Of a DNA stretch of 64,000 nt, positions 12,400-25,489 are shown one piece after another; within the stretch, counting starts at the first letter, position 1; each line of letters starts with the position of its first letter. Origin of the DNA: Chrysoporthe austroafricana (lineage: Eukaryota; Ascomycota; Sordariomycetes; Diaporthales; Cryphonectriaceae); NCBI GenBank assembly GCA_001051155.2, contig JYIP02000003.1, positions 5,394,001 through 5,458,000 on the forward strand, read 5' to 3'. A program made the position numbers and the translations under genes. The notes beneath the pieces are model-generated. The model searched no databases. It had not been told where the DNA came from and was given only the letters and a program-made list of their open reading frames with translations.

Positions 12400-15300
12400 C
12401 AAATCCCGTCCTTTTCCAGCAACCAGGTCTTTCAGGAAAGGGACCCGGTTATCCTCATTAACGAATAATTCCAGGAACAAAACATAGCCCTGTATTAGCA
12501 ACTTGAAAAAGTCAAGAACGAGGTCTTTCGCTTTAACGCCTTCCAGCAAGCTAAAGCTTTCAAGCTTGATAAGCCTAGGCCTTATAAAGGCACCCGAGAG
12601 GATTTCTAGGCTTTTTTGACTTAGCTTAAAGCCTATTTCAAGCACTATAGTACCCAGTTCAGGACTACTTACGATAAGATCGATTTCGCAAGAAGCCGAT
12701 TCGAAAGAATGGCATTCCAATAATGGGAATCTACCTTTCGCAACTACCTGGAAAATGATAACGCATTCCGCTCTGAAAATACTAAGCGTATCTTCTAGCA
12801 TTATTCCAATTTCGAAAAAGCCCTTATCAAAACTTTCGGAAACCCGGACGAGCGACGTATTGCAATATGGCAATTAGAGGCATTTCGGCAAACAGGATTA
12901 GCGGCAAATTATATAGCCAGATTCAGATAAATTATTGCTTATCTCGATTATGAAAATAAATCCTTTATAGATGCCTATTATGCAAGACTTAAGGAAAAAA
13001 TCAAAAACGAACTTTATAAGGAAGACCGACCTGAAAAGCTTAGTAAGTTTATTAATAAAGCTATTCGTATCGATAATCGGCTTTATAAACGATAATAGCA
13101 ATAACAGAAAAACCACAATAGTACCTTTCGGTATTAACCTAATTCTGGGAAACGCAAATTCCGATACGGCAATCGAATTAGCATAGCTTATTCAGGCATA
13201 ATATATGCCGGATCTATAGAACTAAACGCTCTTATGCGAGAATAGCGCAAAGGAATTATGTATTATAATTATAGCAAAAAAGGGTATATTGCCCGCAATT
13301 GCTATCAGGAAAAAAGAAAGCGAGAATGGAAGCCAGTTCCGAGAAGATAGGTTAGTATCGCTCAGTAATAAGAACTTAATCAGCTAAGCAATAATACTAA
13401 ACTAGAATAAGCAATAAACCCTGGTTATAGCAATATAAGCTGGACGGCCTGCTATTAAGATTATTACTGCATTTCTCGGCAAAAAAAAATTCAGGATAGT
13501 TCTTATGCAAGCTTAAGGAATAGCAGCAACTCGCTATAAGAAGGAAAGGCTTACTTTATAATATAGCTATAAATAATAGCGATTCAGATTGCTTAAGCAA
13601 TATACTAATTGCTAGAAAAAAGGATTTAGGAAGATTCCCTTTAGAAATATACCTTGACAAATGCTAGAAAGCAATAATGAAAGAAGAATTTAGCATTATA
13701 AATACGATAGTATTAATACCCAATACTATAATTGAAAAAATAGTATTGCTAGACAAATAGCCAGATAACTTATTAACCCTTATACTTAAAGAAAAACTAG
13801 AAAAGTATGGCATCCTAAGCATAAGATAGCCATAACGGAAATATAGCGGCTGGATAACCAAATATACGAAAATTAAGTACTTTATTTACAGGCTTATATT
13901 ATAAGAACTCTTCCAAAGCATCCTATTTCAGAATAGTAAATGCAAATTCCAGGAAGATAGAAGGATTAGTTACTTATACTTTCGATATTATAAACTTGCC
14001 TGGATATATTATATATATTATAATTGCCAGATATATTTCAGCGAGAAAGTCAAATATAATTGGTTTCCAATTAGGGAATAAGGCCAATTAATCTAACTTA
14101 TTATAGAATCCTAGGGAAAATATAAGAAAGTCTTGCATACCGAATATAGCAATGCATATATCGAGCTATCGGATAATTGCCTTTGGAAATATGCTTAAGG
14201 AAGAACGATTTGGGAATAGTACTATATTACGGCATATTCCATTTATATACAAAATAAGGCCAAGGAATAATATTAATTGCAGAAAGCTGAAAAAGCAAGG
14301 CAGTATGCTTAAAGCCAAGCAAGAAGGTTGGCGAAGCAAATAGCGAAACAAGCCCAAGATGCTTTAAAAGAAAAGGATCGCTTATAATAGAATAATAGCC
14401 AATCAGGATTATAAGGTCCTTATATGCCATTACGAAAAATAAAGAAGAATATATTATCTTGGACGCATACATTAACGGGTAACGATATGGCGCGCTATTA
14501 AATAGTAGCGCATAAAGAAATTTTATCTTGCTAGAAATCGTTAATAGAGAACAGATTCTTTGGACGCAAAAGAAGGATCCCTATAGACTTAATACTATAA
14601 AAAGAAAAGCAATTGCATATAATTTCGGAATAATCGATAAGGAAACTAATTACCTATCTATCTCGATCCAAAGCCTTATAACGAATATTACTTTCGATAT
14701 TACAGATACAGCATAGCATAAATTGATCTTAAGAATACCTTGGCTCAAAGAGCATAACCCTTATATCGATTGGATTACTGGCCAGATTTCATAAGAATAA
14801 GCCGTACTTACTGAAATGGTCGCAATTAATAGAAAAGGGAAAGTCTTAATTATTAAGGATAGTATTAGAAATATACGCTCAAATAGGTTCAGATATACCC
14901 TTAAAGCAGAAGAACTTGCTAAACGATAGGGAAAAGTTACGAATATTTCGAATTAACAAATACAAATTAAAGACAGATTAAGAATTCAAGCGACTAGCGA
15001 TTAGCAAGAAATTAATCTAATGCAAAGCGTTATAAAGTTATATAGATTATAAGACTATAAAGAAATTCAGCTTTTAAAATGATAGATATAAAGGACTTAT
15101 AAAAAAGGATTCGGACTTATAAATAGCAAATACCTAAAGCTATTAGAAACTGGGATATATAGATAAAGAAAAGAAGCTAAAGAAGAAAAATACGCTTAAT
15201 AGTACTTTCTATTCTTTCAAATCGCAAAAGACGAAAAAGGACCGTTATTCGAACTCAAGAATATATTAAGGGAATATTACGAATTCAAGAAACTATAGCA

Positions 15301-17964
15301 AAGAAGATTTGATACCGGCTTACCAGAATATAGCCCTTACGACTATAAGATTCTACTAAAAGAAAGAACGAAACTATAATTCTACCCTATTTATAAGCTC
15401 GATTAAGCAAAGCTCGAAGCATTCAGAGAATATATTGACAAAAACTTAAAGAGAGGTTATATACGGAAATTACGATTCCTTGCAAAGTACCCAATCCTTT
15501 TTATGCCCAAAAAGAACAGCAAATTACGATTCTGTATGGATTACCGATAACTTAACGATATTACGATCAAAAACCGCTATCCGCTGCTATTAGCAAGTGA
15601 AATAAGAAACTGCCTAATAAGAGCGAAATGGTTTACGATACTTGACTTAAAAGAAGGATATTATTATATCCGAATTAAGGAAAACGATATCTGGAAGATA
15701 GCTTTCAGAATACATTATAGACATTTCGAATACATAATTATGCTTTTTGGACTTACAAATGCGCTAGCATTTTTCCAAGAAATGATTAACTATATCTTTT
15801 ATGAGTTTCTAGATATTATTATTATCGTTTATTTCGACAATATCCTCATTTATTCCAAAGATCTTGAAATATATAAACGGGATATAAGGAAAGTATTCCA
15901 GATATTCCAAGATAATAAGCTCTTAATTGAACCAAGCAAGTATTAGTTTCATTAATAAAAAGTCAATTACCTAAATTATACTATCGAATTAGGACAGATT
16001 AGCATGCAGAAAGACAAAATATAAGCAATAAAAGAATAGCCTATACTAGAATGCATTAAAGATATTAAAGCATTCTTGGAATATGCCAATTTCTACTAGC
16101 AATTTATACAAGATTATAGCAAGATTGCATACTTATTTACAGACTTTATAAAGAAGGACAAAATATTCGAATAAACCCCTTAAGTATAAAAAGCTTTTGA
16201 AAAAATCAAAAGGAAGGTTATATCAGAACCGATTCTCTGCAAAGCAAACCCAGAAAAACCTTTTGAAATTAAAACCGATATATCAGATTATGCACTTAGT
16301 AAATAGTTAAGCCAACAAGATAGCCAAAAATGCTTTAGAATAGTAAGCAACTTTTCAAAAAAGCTGAACGGCCCAGAACTTAATTACGGTATCCTAGATA
16401 AAGAACTGATAGCAATCGTTAAAGCATTCGAAAAATAGCAATATTACTTGATCGGAACCAAATACCAGATTATAATATATTCTGATTACAAAAACCTGAT
16501 TACATTCATAATAACCAAAATTCTGAATAAGCAATAGGTCAGATAGACAGAATTCCTTTTACAGTTTGATTTAAGAATTATTTATTGCAAAGGATCCAAG
16601 AATGGCAAAGCAAATGCATTTAGCAGAAGATTAGACTATCGAAATACGGAATTGCTAGAATTTCAGAATATATTCTGACAGGATAAGGATAGCAATCTCG
16701 TAAATAAAGCTAGGGAGCTTAATATGGTTATCAAAATTAGCAATAATAAAAAGAGACCAGAAGATATAATCTCTGAAAAATAGGATAAGTATATCAAAGC
16801 AATATATAGCGCATTAGCATACGGCTATCAAGGAATTAGAATTACGTACGAAAGAATTAAAAGATATTGGAACCTGCTAGGATTAAAGAAAAGGATTAAG
16901 AAAATCTTACAAGAATGTAATAGCTATAAGAAAAATAAAATCGAAAATTATAAGCCCTATAAATTATTCCAATCGCTTCTTATCCTAAAAGCAATTTAGC
17001 AATCCATTAGCTAGGATTTCATTACTAAGCTACCTCTTTTACGAAAACTCTTAACTAAAGTATAATATAATAGCATCTTAGTAATAGTTTGCAGATTAAG
17101 CAAGTATGCTTATTTCTTCTTTTATAAAGAAAGCAATATAGCAGAAAATCTCGCATATATATTCCTGAAAACGGTTATAGCCAATTATAGCATGCTTAAA
17201 GAAATCATTTCTGACAGAAATAGAAAATTCGTATCAAATTTCTGGATTTCTCTTATAAAGCTATTCGGAATATAATAAAAGATATTTATAGCATTTTATT
17301 CGCAAATAAACAAATAAACAGAACGAATAAACCAGATTATCAAATAATACTTATAGCACTATATGAATTACGAATAGGATAATTGGATTAACCTATTATT
17401 CCTAATATAGTTCGCATATAATAGCGCAAATATAAGTACGATAAAGAAATTGCTATTTTACGCATTATATAGCTATAATCCGATAGCCTATTACGATAAA
17501 TTATTAAGAATAAACGCAAAAGCAGCAGAAAAACGAATCAAGAATATTAAAAGAGTATAAAAAAAACTATAAGAAGAACTGAAATTTATGCAAGAAAGAA
17601 TAACCCGATATGCTAATTCCAAAAAAATTAAAAGACCAATTCTATAAGAAAGAGATAAAATCTATTTCGCTTGATAAAAAGAGCATATCAAAATAACCAG
17701 ACCCTCTCATTCGCTAAACTACAAGAAATTCGGATTATTTAAGATTTTAAGAAAAATTTCAAATATTAATTTTGAACTTGCATTACCTTACGGAATGAAA
17801 ATCTACCCGGTCTTTTACATTTTATTCCTTAAACTCGCATTCAAAGCAATTAAAATAGACGATATAGCATAAATAGAAAATAACGAATCAAAATATAAAA
17901 TGGAACGAATCCTGAAATATTAAGGATTAATAAACTATAAAGAATATTTAATTAAATGGAAAAG
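12400..17964 (+). pseudogene. Copy B gag-pol remnant, part 1
   Basis: Gag is readable from about 12490 (FNAFQQAKAFKLDKPRPYKG, then a long alpha-helical segment to about 13090), followed by a CCHC-like knuckle near 13260-13310. The protease DSGA core near 14490-14500 reads NSSA, and WLKEHNPYIDW follows at about 14738-14770. Reverse transcriptase has FCMDYR (15530-15547) and YFDNILIYS (15830-15860). RNase H, the integrase zinc finger (LQECNSCKK-like) and the catalytic core follow to about 17480, and the integrase tail to 17964. Stops replace CAA, CAG and TGG codons throughout. Some catalytic residues are lost, such as the protease Asp to Asn. Confidence 0.8.
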
Positions 17965-17969
17965 CTATT

Positions 17970-18381
17970 TGTTATGAACCAGCATACAAAGGGAAGAAAC
18001 CCTAACCTAGGACCAAACCAGGAAATGAAGATACGTACCTCGCAAAGATTACGTAAGCTAGGGTTAGGGTTATTAGGGCTTAGCCTGGCTTACTGAAGCT
18101 TAGTAAGCAGCAGCAAGCCCCGATAAGCAAATATGAATTAAGGACTAAAGAAAGAAATATATAAGATTGGAAGAACTCTCAGCTAGATAATTAGATAGGA
18201 CTTCCAGTTATCAATCTAAATATCAATTGGATCCTACTATTAATAGCCATATTGGCTTATGAATATTGCGATACTTAGTAAATTCGTCCTGAAGCTTAAA
18301 GCAGTACTTAGTATTGCTTTTGTTAGCATAAATTCTTTGATCTTACAGTTTATCTTAGGATTTGCTGCAGCATTTATAACA
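17970..18381 (+). repeat. Copy C 5' LTR
   Basis: This is 412 bp, from TGTTATGAAC to ATTTATAACA. It contains two telomere-like TTAGGG units (18058-18079) and an AGAAATATATAAGATTGG TATA-like segment. The internal region begins TTTTGATAACTC. Confidence 0.9.
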
Positions 18382-18479
18382 TTTTGATAACTCTTGTTCA
18401 AAACCGGTTCAGTATATACCCCTTAAGCAATATTCAGGATATAATAGCGCCTTAAATCCCGTTTTCGTCTAATATCCAG

Positions 18480-19400
18480 GCCTTTCAGGAAGAAATACTA
18501 ATTACTCTTACTAACGAATAATTCCAGTAACAGAATATGGCTCTGTATTAATAGCTTGAGGAAATAAAGAACGAAATTATCCGCCTTAACGCTTTCTAGC
18601 AGGCCAAGGCTTTTAAGCTTGATAAACCCGGCCCGTACAAAAGCATTCGGGGAGACTTCCAGGCTTTCTTGACGCAACTCAAGGCTTATTTCAAGCATTA
18701 TGGAACCCAGTTCAGAACTATTTACGATAAGATCGACTTCGCAGGAAGTCGCTTTGAAAGAACGGCCTTCCAGTAGTAGGAACCGACCTTTCGCGATTAT
18801 TTGGATAATAGTAAGGAATTTCGCTCGGAAGATACTAAGCGCATCTTCCAGCATTATGCCAATTTCGAGTTAGCCCTTACCAAGATTTTTGGAAACCCAA
18901 ATAAATGACGAATTGCAGTACGATAATTAGAGGCATTTCGACAAACCGGTTCGGCTACGGACTATATGGCGAAATTCCGACAGATCGTCGCCCACTTTAA
19001 TTATAAGGACAAACCCCTTATGGATGCCTATTATACAGGATTTAAAAAAGAAATCAAGGACAAACTTTACAAAGAAGACCGACTTAAGGAATTTAGCGAA
19101 TTTATCAATAAGGCAATCCGTATCGATAACCGATTATACGAATAATAATAATAATGGCAGAAGAACTATAATACTATCCCGCAATATTAGCCAAATACTG
19201 GGAAGCGCAAGTTCTAGCATAAGGGCAAGAATAGTACGGCTTATTCGGGCATTATATATGCTAAGCCTATAGAACTAGATACCCTTATACGCGAATAACG
19301 TAAAGGAACTACTTGTTATAATTGCAATAAAAAAGGCTATATCGCCCGCAATTATCGATAAGAATAAAGGAAACGAGAATGGAAGCCAGTCCTAGAAAAA
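18480..19400 (+). pseudogene. Copy C gag remnant
   Basis: Plus-strand reading gives the Retrotrans_gag helical domain (ending FINKAIRIDNRL near 19140) and one zinc knuckle at about 19312-19362. The knuckle keeps the first two Cys (CYNCNKKG), but the expected His and last Cys both read Tyr. Gag would package element RNA into virus-like particles in the cytoplasm. The frame is interrupted several times and the original start codon could not be placed. Confidence 0.75.
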
Positions 19401-20529
19401 TAGCTTAATATCGCTTAGCGACAGGAACCCAATTAGCTAAATAAAAATATCCAACTAAAGCAAGCAGCGAACCTTGATTATGGCAATATCAGCTGGATAG
19501 CTTGCTATCAAAATTATTGCTTACTGTATTTCTCAAGGAAAGAAAATTCAGGATAGTTCTTATACAAGCCTTAAAAATAGCGGCAATTCGCTATAAGCAA
19601 GAAAAGCCCACTTTACGATATTATTATCCAGGATAGCGATTCCGATTATTCCAGTAAAAGACCTTTACAGGATAATGAAAACTTAAGAAAATACCCTTTA
19701 AGCTACCATTTGGAATAATAATAGAGCAATATGGTAGAAAAGGAAATCGGCATTATAAAACCGGAATTACTAATACCCAGCATTATTCCCGAAAAATCGG
19801 CATACCCTAATAGATAGCCGGATAATTTACCAATTCCAGTCCTTAATAAAGAATTATCAAAAGAAATAGCCCGCTATTAATAGAAGAACTGCCAAGATTG
19901 CAGCAAATGGATATCCAAATATACAAAAATGGAATATATCATTTATAGACTTACGACAAAAGAATTCTTCCAAAGCATACTATTCCAGAATAGTAAATGC
20001 CTATCCCAGGAAAACGGAAAGATCAGTTATTCATACCCTTATCATTATAAATTTGCCTGGATCTGCTATATTTACTATAACTGCTAGATACATTTCAGCG
20101 AGAAAATCAAATATAATTGGTTCCCATTTAGGGAATAGGACTAATTGATCCATCCTGTTGCAAAAGAAAAAGGAAAGTTCAGAAAAGTCTTGCATATTGA
20201 AAATAATAACGCATATATCGGATTACCGGATAACTGCCTACGAATATGTGTCGAGAGGAAAACCATATAGAGACAATATTACGTAATAGCATGTTCCATA
20301 CATATATAGGATAAAGCCAAAAAATAATACAAGCTGCAGAAAATCGAGAAGAATTGGCAGCGAAGCTATGCCCAAGCAAAAGGGCTGGCATAGCAAATAG
20401 CGAAAAGCGCCCAGGATACCCCAAAAAGAAAGGATCGCCTATAATAGGATAACAATCGATCAGGATTACAAAATCCCTATATATCACTACTAAGAAAAAC
20501 GAGAAGCATATAATTCTGGATATATATAT

Positions 20530-23500
20530 CAAAAGATAATAATATAACGCATTACTGGATAGCGGCATATAAGGAAATTTTATTTTGCCCGAAATCGTTA
20601 ATAGGGAACGAATTCCCTGGATGCAGAAAAAGGATTCCTATAAGCTCAATACTATAAAAGGAAAGTCGGTTACGTATAACTTAAGTATAATCGATATGGA
20701 AACTGATTACTTACTTGTCTCGATCTAAAGCTTTACAATAAATATTACTTTTGATATTACAAATACGGCATAATATAAATTAATCTTGGGAATATTTTGG
20801 CTTAAGAAACATAACTTTCGAATCGATTGGACTATTGGCCAAATCTTATAGGAATAAGCCGTACTTACTGAAAAAGTCGCAATTACCGGTAGAAAAAGAG
20901 ACCTAGTTATTGAGGATAGCGCAAGAAAAATGCGCTCAAACAGGCTTATAAATACCTTTAGAGCTGAAAGACAAGCTGCAAAATAGGGAAGGGTTACGAA
21001 TACTTTGAACTTCCAGACGAAAGTTAGAAACGAACCAAGATTACAAGTAACTATCGACTAATAGAGATACGGTCAAGTACGGAGCAATATAAAGAAATAC
21101 GGATTGTAGAACTACAAAGAAATACAGCTCTTACAATACGAATACGCTAAAAGATAATTTGGCCCGGTACTTAATAAATACCCGAAACCATTAAGAATAT
21201 AAGAATCCCAAAAACAGGAGGCTAGCAAAGGAAAATACATATAACGGTACCTCATATTCTTACAGATTGCAGAAGATGAAAAAAGACTAATACCGATATT
21301 CGAAAACGTACCAAGAGAATATTATGAATTCAAGAAACTATAGCAAGGGAAGTTTGATATAGGATTACCAGAATATAGCCCGTACGATTACGAGATTCCC
21401 TTGAAAGAAGGAATATAACCAAAATTCTTCCCTATTTACGGATTCGACAAAGCAAAGCTCAAAGCGCTTAAAGAATATATTGATAAGAACTTGAAGCGAG
21501 GCTATATACGATTATCGCAATTACTAGCAGGATACTCTATTCTGTTCGTATTCAAAAAAAACGGCAAATTACGGCTTTGTATGGATTACCGATAGCTTAA
21601 TAATATTATTATCAAAAATCGATACCCATTACTGCTAGCAAGCGAAATAAGGGATCGACTGATTGGAGCTAGATAGTTTACCACTCTTGACCTTAAGGAA
21701 GGATATTATTATATCAGAATTAAGGAAAACGATATCTGGAAAACAGCTTTCAGAATACGCTACGGATATTTCGAATACGTAATTATGCCTTTTGGACTTA
21801 CGAACGCGCTAATATCTTTCCAGGAAATGATTAATTACATTTTACGCAAATTTCTGGATACTACTATCATTATCTACTTTGATAATATCTTGATTTTCTC
21901 AAAAGATTTCGAGATATACAAGCAGCATGTACGGGAAGTATTTTAAATGCTATAAGATAACAAACTTCTGGTCGAACCAAGCAAATGCTATTTCTATTAA
22001 CAAAAGGTTAACTATTTAGGCTATACTATCGAGCTAGGACAGATTAGCATGTAACAAAATAAGGTTAAAGCAGTACGGGAATGGCCTACCCCAAGGAATA
22101 TCAAAGACATTAAAGCATTTTTCGGATATACCAATTTCTACCGATAGTTCATCCGAAATTATAGCAAGATCGCATACCCGCTTATAGACTTAATAAAGAA
22201 AGATCGGAAGTTCGGATAGATTTCAGAAATACAGGAAGCATTTAACGAAATCAAAAGACGAGTTATATTAGAACTTATTCTTTGCGAAGCAGATCCAAAG
22301 AAACCCTTTAAAGTTGAAACCGATATATCAGACTACGCACTCGGCAGACAGCTAGGCCAAAAAGACGATTAAAGACGCCTTAAGGTCGTAAGCAACTTTT
22401 CAAAGAAGCTAAATAGCCCAGAACTCAATTACGGTACCCCTAATAAGGAATTAATAGCGATTGTTAAAGCATTCGAAAAATAATAGCGATATTTGATCGG
22501 AGCCAAATACCAAATCATAATATATTCGGATTACAAGAATCTTATAATATTTATGACTATTAAAGTCTTGAATAAACGACAGATCAGATAGGCAAAATTC
22601 CTCTCGCAATTCGATTTGAAAATCGTCCATTGCAAAAAATCCGAAAATAGCAGAGCAAATGCATTTAGCAGACAATCAGATTACCAAAATTCAGAACCAA
22701 AGGAATTCCAGAATATCTTTCGATAAGATAAGGATAGCAGCTTTGTAAACGAAATAAGAGAATTCAATACAATTATCAGAATCGAGAATTAAAGAAGAAA
22801 TCCTGAAAATATAACCCCCGAAAAATAAGACGAACATATCAAGACCATATATAATATACCAGTATATAGTTATCAAGGAATTAAGGCTACCTATAAAAGA
22901 ATCAAGAGATACTGGAACTTACTAGGATTCAAACGAAAAATCGAAAGAATCCTACAAGAATGTAATAGCTGCAGGAAGAATAAGATCGAATATTACAAGC
23001 CCTATAAGTTGCTCCAACTATTCCCGGTTCCGGAAGCAGTTTGGCAATCCATTAGCTAGGACTTCATTACCAAGCTACCTCTCTTACGAGAACCCTTAAC
23101 TAAGGTACAATACGATAGTATCCTAATAATGGTTTGCAAACTAAGCAAGTACGCTTATTTCTTACTATATAAGGAAAGCAGTATAGCGGAAGAATTCGTA
23201 TATACGTTTCTCAGAACGGTTATAGCCAATTACGGCATGCCCAAAGAAATTATTTCTGATAAAGATAGAAAGTTCGTATCAAACTTCTGGACCTTATTTA
23301 TAAAACTATTCGGAATATAATAAAAAATGTCTATAGCATTCCATTTACAAATAGATAGACAAACGGAAAGAATTAACCAGATTGTCAAGCAATACCTATA
23401 ATACTATATAAATTACGAGCAGGATAACTGGGTTAACTTCCTACCCTTAGCGCAATTTGCATATAATAGCGCAAATACAAATACGATAAAAAAGTCGCCA

Positions 23501-24060
23501 TTTTACGCGCTCTATAGCTATAACCCGATAGCCTATTACGACGAAATACCAGGAATAAACGCAGAAGCTGCAGAAAGGATAACGAAATATGCCAACTCCG
23601 GAAGGATTGAGGGACTAATCCTACAAGAGGGGGATAAAGTTTACCTTATTCGACGAAAAGAATATATTAAAATAACGAGATCCTTTTATTTACTGGACTA
23701 TAAGAAATTAGGACTATTCAAAATCCTAAGGAAGATCTCAAGCGTCAATTTCGAATTCGCATTACCCTATAGAATAAGAATTTACCCGGTATTCTATATT
23801 TTATTTCTCGAACCAATACCAAACTTAACCAAAATAGATAAAAGCATTCAGATCGAAAGTAACGAGCCAGAATACGAGGTCGAACGGATCCTTAGATATT
23901 ACGGACCAGATTACGACCCCGAATACTTTATTAAATGGAAAAACTACCCGATAAGTAAGAATTTATAGGAACCCAAAACCAATTTACAAAATATACCTCG
24001 AGCATTAGCAGATTACTTGGACAAACAATAACGGAAAGGAATAAGCCTATAAAAGCTCTA
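20530..24060 (+). pseudogene. Copy C pol remnant (PR-RT-RNase H-IN-chromodomain)
   Basis: The protease core LLDSG is near 20550-20565. Reverse transcriptase reads KLRLCMDYR near 21570-21590 and IIYFDNILIFS near 21866-21900 (the YxDD-type site reads FDN). RNase H follows from about 22300. The integrase has a zinc-finger CNSCRKNK (22965-22985), core Asp residues (ISWDF-type with TGG now TAG; IISDKDRKF at 23250-23275) and a 63-codon open stretch at 23129-23320. The chromodomain reads EYEVERIL and YFIKWKNYP at 23870-23950. Order and length are normal for a chromovirus. Stops at CAA, CAG and TGG positions inactivate it. Confidence 0.85.
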
Positions 24061-24079
24061 TTTACCCAAATTATTTAAG

Positions 24080-24781
24080 AAAATTACCCGGATCCAGAAT
24101 AGGAACCAACCTTACCCAAAAAACTAGACCAGTCCATTACAGAATTACCAATACTTATAGAATTCCAATTAAAACCATTAAAAGAAGAATTCGCGGCAAT
24201 AGCTGCAAACTTTTCAGAAACTACCGCTTGTACCTCGACAGCCATATAACTACGTTCTTTCTCTTCCAAACCTTGATTTACTAACTTTATTCCCTTTTCC
24301 TGAAGAAAACGGCATTGTTTCTTCAGCTATGCAAGACGAGCTAAGGATTCGGTTATGCGGGACTGAAACTCGAGAAGCCGCCTTTCCTCCTCAATCTCAC
24401 GTCTATCGATCCAGGATAATTTATCGGTAACTCGCGATACTATAACAGGATTAGGAAGAAAGATAAGAAGAGCAAGAAGAAAAAGGGGGGGGGGAACCCA
24501 TAAGACAATAACGGAACCCGTCCGGCATCGCAAGAACGGCCCCGTTTCGTACAATTAGAACAACTCTTAACCCTATCCACTATACGATACGACAAGCCCT
24601 TTTCAAGATAGAACGAATAAGGCATGATTTCGTATTCTCGAGACTCGATAAACGAAAATCGCTCAAAGCGGGCAAGACTCTTGGAAGAAAGAGTAAATGA
24701 AGAATTACGAGACTTGGCAACTCTATAAGACATCTCAATAAGGAAAGTGCGATAAGAAAATTGCCGAGCAAGGATACTCAC
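24080..24781 (-). pseudogene. Copy C antisense gene: Cys-motif plus coiled-coil protein
   Basis: This is the best-preserved copy of the extra gene. From 24781 on the minus strand an N-terminal basic region (MSILARQFSYRTFLIEMSYR) leads to a CSNCTKRGRSCD motif (C-x2-C-x6-C). After a frame disruption at a G/C homopolymer (24484-24495), a helix-forming stretch (DRREIEEERRLLEFQSRITE) and a second one (FLQEKGIKLVNQGLEEKER) follow, then an aromatic tail (NSVMDWSSFLG). It converges on pol, ending at its 3' end. The Cys pattern suggests metal or nucleic-acid binding, but this is inference. Four homologous copies in the window show it was a real gene of the element. Confidence 0.7.
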
Positions 24782-24821
24782 AAAGTATTGTTAGGAATAA
24801 TAACCGATAGGCGGGGGATGA

Positions 24822-25233
24822 TATTATGAACTAGCATATAAAGGGAAAAAACCCTAACCTGGGACCAAACCAGGAAATGAAGATACGTATCCCGCAAAAA
24901 TTATATAAGCTAGGGTTAGGGTTATCAGGGCTTAGCCTGGCTTACTGAGGCTCAGTAAGCAGCAGCGAGCCCCGATAAGCAAATATAAGTTAGGGATTAA
25001 AGAAAGAAATATATAAGATTGGAAGAACTCTCAGCTAGACAATTAGATAGGATTTCTAGTCGTTAATCTAAATATCAATTGGACCCTACTATTGATAGCT
25101 ATATTGGCTTATAAATATTGCGATACTCAGTGAATTCGTCCTGAAGCTCAAGGCAGTACTTGGTACCGCTCTTGTTAGCATAAACCCTTTAACCCTACAG
25201 TTTATTTTAGGATTTGCTGCAGCGTTCATAATA
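24822..25233 (+). repeat. Copy C 3' LTR
   Basis: This is 412 bp, the same length as the 5' LTR. The differences between the two LTRs that I compared over the first half are all G/A or C/T. The purine tract before it reads GATAGGCGGGGGATGA (about 24806-24821). Confidence 0.9.
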
Positions 25234-25238
25234 CTATT

Positions 25239-25420
25239 ATTTAAGCGAAAACAATTAGGAATTAACCAGAAACCTAAATAATGCAAAACAAGCAATCGAA
25301 TCTTACTGGAAAAAGCATTTACCAGTATAAAAAGCTATTCCTAATTAAATAACCTAGCCCGTCCAATAGCTTAACCAGGAACCCTAATACGCTACCAGTA
25401 CGGCAAACTATTTACTAATT
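25239..25420 (+). pseudogene. Copy B pol, part 2 (end of chromodomain)
   Basis: This resumes the chromodomain interrupted at 17964, reading KRKQLGINQKPK then CKTSNRILLEKAF, equivalent to the NTWEP-x-NL-x-NAKQAI pattern that ends chromodomains in this family. Together with the target duplicates it confirms the nesting. Confidence 0.7.
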
Positions 25421-25489
25421 AATAAGAAATCAGTCAGAAATTTCGATTAGGAATAAAGACTTACTAGTTAACCAGAAAGAAAGCTAGCG

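Larger units (their letters stand above)
17970..25233 (+). mobile_element. Copy C: full-length Ty3/Gypsy LTR retrotransposon nested in copy B
   Basis: The element is 7,264 bp with two 412-bp LTRs and perfect target duplicates CTATT at 17965-17969 and 25234-25238. It landed in the chromodomain coding region of copy B and is the youngest element. It keeps the longest pol frames of the three. Its LTRs differ from those of A and B in their first half (U3) but match in the second half, so it represents a subfamily with an exchanged or diverged promoter region. Confidence 0.92.

Noticed and set aside
18058..18079. GGGTTAGGGTTA resembling telomere repeats (also 24905-24927)
   Set aside because: Only two hexamers, located at the same place in both LTRs of copy C, so they are part of the element and not a chromosome end.
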